Assembly (NCBI RefSeq): GCF_932276165.1
Contig: NC_063988.1
Span: 7,502,001 to 7,566,000, forward strand
DNA length: 64,000 nt
DNA from: Plutella xylostella
Lineage: Eukaryota > Arthropoda > Insecta > Lepidoptera > Plutellidae
Direction: 5' to 3'
Shown here: positions 57,201-64,000 of the stretch, piece after piece
Numbering within the stretch: the first letter of the stretch is position 1
Layout: each line of letters opens with the position of its first letter
Position numbers and translations under genes: made by a program
Notes under the pieces: model-generated
The model's database searches: none
Told to the model about the DNA's origin: nothing
The model's input: the letters and a program-made list of their open reading frames with translations, nothing else

Positions 57201-57954
57201 TCTCCATGTTGATGTAGGATGCGTTGATGTAGTCGCCGTGCGAGCCGTTCTTGAGGATCACGCGGGTCTTGTCGTCTGCAAGCAACGAAATATACGTCGT
57301 TTTAATTTGAAATGGATAAATCAATGTTGCGGCATGTAGGCCGAATAATCATGATATTTATAAGGAGAGCTCTACATAATAGTCAACAGTAAGCAATATA
57401 TTATATTTTTATATTGACTGCCTGCGATTGGTCATTGTCACTCGTTTAGTCAGCTATTACATAATATAATTACATACATTATTATTATAAGCATCGACTG
57501 CTCTATGTGATCTAACTTAAGGACGTTTTTAACTCCACAAAATTATCCTATTGTTGGTCGCTTCCATCCATTACCGCAAGTATAAGGCTAAAAACAAGCG
57601 ACGTAATATCCCATTAACGCTTCACTCACACTCGCAGATTCTTACTTTGGTATACCAAAGAAACAAGACCAATAATACCCTATCAACCACAATATAGCTA
57701 CTACAGTTACTCACAAGGCGCAATATCCCTGTATCTATTAGCGGGCACATTCGCGGGCAGCCGGCTCGCAGTAATAGGCTCGTCGAGCAGCCGCCGCGGC
57801 AGCGCGTCGAACTGCCGCAGCGCCGCGCCGCTCGCCAGGCAGTCGCCCAGCAGCAGCATGGACTGCTCCGTGGGGTCTCCCTCGTATTGTTCTGCTCCGA
57901 GTGGTACGAAGCAGGCGGTGGGTTCTTCGGTGGTGTCTTCGGTGTCGTATACGG
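54293..57954 (-). CDS. Ptpmeg: Ptpmeg exons 10-16: phosphatase domain
   Basis: Seven exons. Exon 10 gives the domain start (LRQFDALPRR ... NRYRDIAP) and exon 11 continues (YDDKTRVIL, DYINASYINM). Exon 12 has the TIGDFWQMVWES core, exon 13 AKCAQYWA and exon 14 the general-acid loop TAWPDHGVPDD. Exon 15 has the nucleophile loop IVHCSAGVGRTG and exon 16 the Q-loop region QYKFVCESILMAYTQG, ending VPDSDDNS-stop. All catalytic residues of a class I PTP are present. Confidence 0.93.
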
Positions 57955-60900
57955 CTGGGGGTAAGGGGTGGTTTTGAATTATTGGTGTTTAAATGTTTTA
58001 GTTCCACGTTTGTACGAATTCATACACAGTAAAACTACCTAGATATTTAGTGTAGCTACTTACTGAACTTGTCTAAATACATGATTTGAATTTGACTGCA
58101 ATGGTCTGACACAACGTAAATCCGTATTGGATATCAAAATTATTCTTTTCACGGACATTTGAATTCAAATAAATATAAATAATGCAATAATTTAGTTAGT
58201 TTAATAAAAACTTACCATTAGGCTTAATTACTAAAGTGAGGACCCCGACCGTGTTTCGTATCAACATGACGACTTGTTCGTGCGTCAGGTCCATCACTGA
58301 TACCCCGTTTATTGATATGATCTGAAACAAAATAAATCACTAATACAAAATTTTAATAAGCAAATATTTTTTATGTCGTATGTAGGTACTTTTCGTCAAT
58401 AGTTTCATGATTTCACGCTAGAGGCGCCACATTGTAAGCGAGAAAGAAAATGTCATTACACTATAAACATACACATCCGCATCCCACTTTTTCAGTCTAT
58501 GTCACTACAGCGGCAGCGTTTAGGCCTATAGCGGTAATCTTGAAACGTATTATCTACCTAATGATGCTGAGTAACCGAATCAAAGAAAAAAGTACTTATT
58601 AAATAAATAAAAAGGTACAAAGTTAAAAACAAAACACACCTGATCACCCTCAGTAAGCGAATGCGTCGCGCTAGGCTCCTGCGGCGCGACCCTAGAAACC
58701 ACCGCCGCGCCCCTCCCACCCCTCACATTCAACCCAAACTTGCCATCCGGACCCGCCCTTAACCTCACTACCATGTACTCCGGCCCCTGGAGGTAGTCAG
58801 GGGGGGAGGCCCGCTCGAGGTAGTCGGGGGGGGAGGGTTCTGGTTCCGCTTCGGAGGCGGAGGAAGTGTCGTCGACGTAGGTTAGTGGGACGCGCAGTCG
58901 GGCCTCTAGGAAGTCGCCTTCGCTGTGGACGGGAGAATAAGAAATGTTATGTTGTGGATCTTCGATGGTACAGAGGTAGGCCCGGTCACCAGGCAAATAT
59001 TTTATGGTGGATGTCAGTTTGAAGTGATATTTCAAAAGCGTAACCTGAGCAATGCGCTAAAGACGCTTAGGTCTATGAGTCAAAACTGTGCGACTCCATT
59101 ATTATGGGCTATTGTATGGCAACATACTACACCGCGTGGCTGCTATTCATCTTGGAATCACCACAGGAGAACCTTTAGTGCAGATGAGCGACAATTTGGT
59201 CTTCTTTCATGTCTCAATGTGCGTCCGGGCGACGTGGCGGGCGAGGAGAGGGGGCGGTGACGTCACTGACCTGACTGCGGGCTTGGTCCAGGCGGCGCGG
59301 GGTCGCGGGGGGCGGTGACGTCACTGACCTGACTGCGGGCTTGGTCCAGGCGGCGCGCGGCGCGGGGTCGCGGGGGGCGGTGACGTCACTGACCTGACTG
59401 CGGGCTTGGTCCAGGCGGCGCGCGGGGGGGGGGGGGGGTTCGCGGGGGGCGGTGACGTCACTGACCTGACTGCGGGCTTGGTCCAGGCGGCGCGCGGCGC
59501 GGGGTCGCGGGGGGCGGTGACGTCACTGACCTGACTGCGGGCTTGGTCCAGGCGGCGCGCGGGGGGGGGGGTCGCGGGGGGCGGTGACGTCACTGACCTG
59601 ACTGTGGGCTTGGTCCAGGCGGCGCGCGGGTGGGGGTCGCGGGGGGCGGTGACGTCACTGACCTGACTGCGGGCTTGGTCCAGGCGGCGCGCGGGGGGGG
59701 GGTCGCGGTGCGTGGTGACGCGCGCGGTGCGCAGGGCGCTCAGTCCGGGCGACGCGGCGGATGAGGAGAGGCTGCGGTGGCGCGAGCTGCTGCGTCTGGA
59801 ATTGAAATAGTAGAATAGAATTTATATTATTTTATTTTATTTCAATGGAAAACTTACAGCTAAAGTTAATGTAAAAATGCTAAAAGTATGTAGTTGAAAG
59901 CCAATTACAAGTTTTCACTTATTTCCAACGGAATGTTACAAAAATTAATCCTAAATGTGCTAAACACGTTACTAAACACAAAACAAAATAGATAACTACT
60001 TACAATTAATTACTTAAAAAATATATAATATAAATACTTATGCTTGCGTGTTCATAATGCAGATGCCAGTCACAATATTCAGTAAGTAAATAAATAACAG
60101 CACGCCATAATAAGTTGTCTTAAATAGAAGTACTAAACTTATTGGTTAAATAATAGCAGCATAATACTACATTTATCCGTCTGAAAATTTTATACAGTTT
60201 TTGGATTGGATAATCGCCGTTGCCATATCAATAAAAGTCACAGAGTACGCCTTTTTACCACCAAATAATACCATTAACGTTGTCCACATTCCTACAGTGG
60301 AATAAATTAGAAGAAATAAGTCAATCCAAACACCTTTTGCGCTACTAAAACTCTCTCTACTCTTGACACTATATATAAAATCAACAAACACTTACCTAAC
60401 AAAAGTCCTATTACCGGAGCGCGATCTTCTAGCATCTTCCAGCGCTTGGCTCTCAGTCCTAGGCACTCTAGGCGCCCCGATGCCGGCCAGGGCGCCCAGA
60501 GCACTCAACAGGGGCCTACGTTTAGGCGCCCGTAGTCTGAAGAAGCCGTGTCGTTCTACGCTACATCTCCATAGCGCTTTTGCTGACCGTCCCGACCTCA
60601 TGTTGAAGCCAAGGACGGTGTCGTATGATTCTGACTGCAATAATGATATGTAAGAAAATAATTTAAAAAGGATTCAAAGAAATATTCGTTTAAAAAACAA
60701 GCATAAAAGTGTTTTGTTTTTGGTTACTTAACACAAATAATACAATAGCTTTTTAGTATGAGAAGAATACAATAAGTAAGTATTTTTTCAAATAACAAAA
60801 AAACTGAAGTTTATTTGACTGTAATACAAATTAAACAAGATTGATGTATCAAATTACTTACAGGCTCTCGTTTCAGCTGAATAAAGAACTGTTTTCTTTT

Positions 60901-63461
60901 GAATGAAATCTTAACAATTTTCCCCCAAGAAAATGTGTTGATTCTGATGTTGTTTTGGAACACAACTATACCGATTGAGGTGACCCCAATCGAGATGTCT
61001 TTACCACTGCAATCCTGGAAAATATACGATTAAAAATTTTATTCGCTGGTATATAATATATTGTAGTATGCTAAGTAGAATTGTAAGCAACACAAGTATC
61101 TTTTAATACAGGTTCAATATTTCCAATATTTTTCAATGGGCAGGATGTATTATTGTACTACTTGAATAAATTATACTATCAGTAAGTACATAATAATTTA
61201 TCAAACTAAAAAAATTGCCTATTGGGCGTTTTTACCCGCAAACTGATTTCACATTGATTTGCAGTTGTTTTAGGAAACAATTATGAATATAAATTACGTC
61301 AGGACTAGCCAGGATGTTGTTGTAGGATCGGTAGTGAAACTTGCACAGTTAATTATACGCTAGGTAGTTCCTTGTCACTCTATTAGCATAAATTGTAATG
61401 GGTTGCCGGTCGGTCGGTATCCATTAGGGTCAAGGTTTTATACTAACTGTGAATGAACAGTCTTCACTATTATTGACTGGCTTTGTTGATTAGTGTAGCG
61501 ACTGCTTATTGTTAAAAGACCACTTATTGTTTTGAATTCCAAAGGTCTATACATAAGGCCTAGATGTATACTTATAGTATGACTCATAGGTGGAATGAAC
61601 TGTGTCAGGATTTATAATGGAGATAATTTGATGCGAAGATATACTAATGTAGAAGTGGGGACAAACAAGATACCAATTTTATACGTCATATTATTATGTT
61701 TAAACTATTTACACTTTACCTTAGCTGGATGTGATTCTACTCCATAGCAGTCAAGCCTCTTAGCGTGTTCTAGAAAGTTGGCCTCAGCATCGGCTGGGGA
61801 CTGGTTTCTGTGTAGCTTGTGCAGCTCACTGATCTTCCTCTCATCTTCAGCGGTCTGCTTCGGCACCAGCCGGAGCTCTGACAGGTAGTTTGGTGGGTGC
61901 TCTGATACATTATAGTCTCCTAGTTCCGCTGAAATGATCATAATACTTAGGTTAAGACTACTACTCATAGGAACTCTTTTAAATTTATTATAATTAAGTG
62001 GAATGACCACACAACTGCTGAACAAGATTGAACCACCTGCTCAAGGACATCAAGAGGATAGATTTACATAATTAAGTGTAGGTGTGAAATGCATTGTTAA
62101 TTATTAGGAATGCCACAATACATTTAAACTAATTTCAACAGGATGCCAAAAATTTTGTTTGTACTAGCTTATTGTTCATCAGAAATAATTAAGTTTATAT
62201 TATAGAACTGGCATGTAAATGTACTGCTAAAGGGTTTTTTTTACATCAATATTTTTATAAAATATACATAACATTATTGGTGTCTTGCTTGAATATTATT
62301 ATCACCTTTAAATGCAATTGAAGGTTACCTACCTTGAACAGTGAAGGAAGCTAGAAGCAGCATAGTATTTTTTGGTGCCTGCATGCGGCCATCCAACAGA
62401 AACTTCCTGAGTTGCAGGCAGAGCAGGTATCGGGTGAACTCCTCGGCGAGTCTTGAAGGCTCAGGAGGGTAGAATCTGACTGCCAGCCAGAACTGGGCAT
62501 TGCTCAACAGCTGCTTCTTAACTGATTTACTAGCATCAAGCCAGCGCTGGAAGTGTGTAAGAATAAAATTCATGATCATGGCATTTCAGTAATAGTAATA
62601 ATTATTTCATCTGTTTCAGTAGTAGTGTGCCACAGGTATGCACAGGGCTCAAAGAGCCTGATTTTTTATGACATCTGTCTCAGTCCATAAACATAAGGAG
62701 ATAAAAATAAAACAGTAAACATTGCAATATTGCAGTGGCAATCATTATTATCATAAACAGCAATATTATTTACTGTTCTCATTAGAGAGAGATAAAGAAA
62801 ACACACAGTAAATGATAGCTACGTACAGTGACATCTGTGTTGGTGGCACTTGGCGGCGAGCCATTCTCCGTGTACTGCAGGCCAAAGTAGTCCTTCTCCA
62901 CCAGCTCCAGGTGGTGGAACACTTGCTCTAGCAGCTGCACACCTTTAGCCTTTTTCTGAAATTACCAAAATGCTATAGTAAACTCTAAATAGGGGTACAT
63001 GCATGTACAGTCTTGATAGTTAGCCATAGTAAACTCAACATAGGCATATGCACTGTACTGATGGGTAGTCATTGAGTTGTTAAGCTGATGGGGAATAGGT
63101 TAATATAATTTTATTGTACAGCATGCATTTCATTTAGGAAGGACCATGTTTTTTGACTCTGTTACTGTTTTCACAGCTTAGCCAATGTACTTGATAAGAT
63201 CTTAATTATTTAATGTGTGCATTTTATTTCACACAGGAACAGCACTGTGGCTTTTAGAAGAGGCCTATGACTAGAAGTGAATGATTTGTGTTGTCAGCAA
63301 CCAGAACCTACCTCAATCTGAAAGCAGTGTTGTGTATCGTCCAGGAAGTACACAGTGACATTCAGAATATTGAGTTTGCTCTCCCGCGCCAGCTCCGAGG
63401 CGCGCACGTTGTAGGTGCCGCTCGAGCTACTGAACGCACGTCGGGACACACTCTCGATCAT
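54293..63461 (-). CDS. Ptpmeg: Ptpmeg, FERM-PDZ protein tyrosine phosphatase (PTPN3/PTPN4 class), 16 exons, complete
   Basis: Cytoplasmic, membrane-cortex tyrosine phosphatase. Exons (minus): 63461-63312, 62955-62827, 62546-62333, 61928-61720, 61014-60862, 60634-60396, 59795-59663 (or longer), 58922-58640 (or from 59044), 58321-58216, 57954-57715, 57275-57159, 56674-56582, 56285-56158, 55614-55488, 55083-54875, 54382-54293. Phases agree at every junction except exon 7/8, where the donor lies in a minisatellite. The model has about 890 residues, near the ~926 of human PTPN4. Order: FERM (about 34-320), FERM-adjacent region, low-complexity linker, PDZ (about 478-560), PTP (about 605-885). The phosphotyrosine loop NRYRDIAPYD, WPDHGVP loop and P-loop HCSAGVGRTG with catalytic Cys and Arg are intact, so an active enzyme is expected. 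The start MIESVSRRAF is chosen because the FERM frame begins just after it; there is no signal peptide. Confidence 0.93.
54640..54840. repeat. three degenerate ~70-bp units in Ptpmeg intron 15
   Basis: CTCGCTTCGCTCGGCTCTTT, CCTCGCTTTGCTCGGCTATT and CCTCGCTACGCTACGGCTCT are each followed by 'A(C/A)(T/G)TTAGG..' and 'GGTTA(G)GTTT'-type words. Same style as the cores of the 9-bp-TSD elements, but no boundaries or target duplication were found. Confidence 0.5.
58216..58922 (-). CDS. Ptpmeg: Ptpmeg exons 8-9: acidic linker and PDZ domain
   Basis: Exon 8 has a duplicated PPDYL motif (PPDYLERASPPDYLQGP) and then the PDZ start (YMVVRLRAGPDGKFGLNVRG, the GLGF-like loop being KFGLNV). Exon 9 ends the PDZ (ISINGVSVMDLTHEQVVMLI, LTLVIKPN). 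The PDZ tethers the enzyme to C-terminal peptides of membrane proteins in this family. Confidence 0.9.
59222..59712. repeat. GC-rich minisatellite, seven ~58-72-bp units, overlapping Ptpmeg exon 7 and its donor
   Basis: TGACGTCACTGACCTGACTG starts at 59258, 59316, 59381, 59453, 59518, 59585 and 59650, each followed by GGGCTTGGTCCAGGCGGCGC and a variable G run. On the minus strand every unit encodes exon 7's end (RRLDQARSQ or the +1 reading AAWTKPAVR) and the donor CAG/GTCAGT. A partial copy of an upstream exon 7 piece (GTCCGGGCGACG..GGCG..GAGGAGAG, true copy at 59742) marks the far edge at 59222. There is a 15-base G run at 59424-59438. Confidence 0.95.
60396..63461 (-). CDS. Ptpmeg: Ptpmeg exons 1-6: FERM domain and FERM-adjacent region
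   Basis: Exon 1 opens the F1 lobe (NVTVYFLDDTQHCFQIE) and exon 2 continues it (GVQLLEQVFHHLELVEKDYF, GLQY). Exon 3 is the F2 lobe start (RWLDASKSVKKQL, FWLAVRFYPPEP) and exon 4 carries the F2 helices (LVPKQTAEDERKISELHKLH). Exon 5 is the F3 lobe (SIGIVVFQNNIRINTFSWGK, IVKISFKRKQFFIQL). Exon 6 ends F3 (SYDTVLGFNMRSGRSAKALW) and begins the Arg/Ser-rich FERM-adjacent tail. The FERM domain targets membrane and cytoskeleton. Confidence 0.92.
63236..63292 (+). repeat. decayed RTE tail in Ptpmeg intron 1
   Basis: AGAAGAGGCCTATGACTAGA then AGTGAATGATTTG parallels GAGGCCTATGTCCAGCAGTG of the RTE end at 51340. It abuts the exon 1 donor by about 20 bases. Confidence 0.4.
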
Positions 63462-64000
63462 TGCATCCACAATAAATCACTCACACAGCTCACACTCCTT
63501 ATCACGTTAGTCACCACTGCACTAGTCTACAACTCCGTGTCCACTCATTCGACCGAGGACAACACGACGCCCGTATCGCGGCTCAATTCAAGTGAACCCT
63601 CAATTAACCTGGCTTACGCGGTGATTCATGTTTTACTCAATGATCGACTGAACACAATCGCGCTTGCGAGTGACGTAAGTATTGTAGTATCATATCATAT
63701 CAGTATTTTGCCCTTGCACGCTGAGTTAGGACGTAAACACTTCCCAAATCCTTCACGGACTCGGGAAGGTTTGCTTGCAGGCACAGAAATTTCAGAAGCT
63801 GAGTAGGTATAAGACACTTGGTTCGGCAGTCTTTCTTGTTATGCCAGTATTTTCCGAAAGAATGATTGTTATGGCATATTGCCAAAATATTTAGGCACTT
63901 GATTTCGAATTGTAAAAAGATTTTGTGAGAAGTTATCATAAAATTCGCGTAAGACGGAAATCACAAACAAAAAAATTCACAGAGACCGAGGATGACAAAT
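63462..64000. other. Ptpmeg 5' flank
   Basis: Presumed 5'UTR/promoter of Ptpmeg. No TATA box near the start was identified. Short upstream reading frame ATG-CAA-TGA at 63466-63458 overlaps the main start codon. Confidence 0.4.

Noticed and set aside
58925..59318. Plus-strand ORF opposite Ptpmeg exon 8
   Set aside because: No motif or splice context; overlaps the antisense of real coding sequence and intron.
59321..59593. Independent Pro-rich gene on the minus strand
   Set aside because: It is the minisatellite read in an extended exon 7 frame of Ptpmeg.

Overview
The window looks like genomic DNA from a moth or butterfly (Lepidoptera). It is AT-rich and intron-containing. It is crowded with tRNA-derived SINEs, MITEs, RTE-type tails ending in (GATGAT)n and GTCT-microsatellite repeats of the kind common in Lepidoptera. 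Three host genes are supported, all on the minus strand; most of the rest is transposable-element DNA. Intron-exon structures were built by hand from splice signals, reading-frame phase and family motifs; no alignment was run.

Layout. 0.8-2 kb: a complete two-exon Tweedle-type cuticle protein gene with a TATA box. 2-32 kb: no host gene recognised; a landscape of transposons. This includes a 5'-truncated non-LTR retrotransposon (5.6-7.0 kb), a near-complete 5.4-kb DIRS-type tyrosine-recombinase retrotransposon (15.2-20.6 kb) that split the 3' end of an older non-LTR element, a 764-bp foldback element, a 1,816-bp non-autonomous hAT element, several MITE families and SINEs. 32.6-44.8 kb: an eight-exon gene for a secreted/single-pass membrane protein with fibronectin-III-like domains (receptor-like, identity unresolved). 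Its intron 1 holds a second, apparently identical copy of the hAT element. 44.9-54.2 kb: intergenic, with a 9-bp-TSD palindromic element, a decayed Harbinger transposon and a Harbinger-like MITE carrying a non-LTR fragment. 54.3-63.5 kb: a complete gene for the FERM-PDZ protein tyrosine phosphatase Ptpmeg (PTPN3/PTPN4 class).

Most notable: (1) the 3' end of Ptpmeg exon 7, including its splice donor, lies inside a seven-copy GC-rich minisatellite, so seven copies of the donor and of a TGACGTCA palindrome lie in a row in different phases; (2) a SINE inserted at the splice donor of exon 2 of the FN3 gene, and its 13-bp target duplication copies that donor; (3) a group of DNA elements with 9-bp target duplications built from arrays of short 'words' (CGAA- or CTCGTTTCGC-type) that switch strand in the middle, with a shared GC-rich core between two otherwise different families; (4) two apparently identical composite hAT insertions with different 8-bp target duplications; (5) a 20-nt microexon just before the membrane segment of the FN3 gene.

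The three host genes have no evident joint function: one builds cuticle, one is probably a cell-surface receptor, and one is a cytoplasmic or cortical tyrosine phosphatase. Their proximity appears to be chance.
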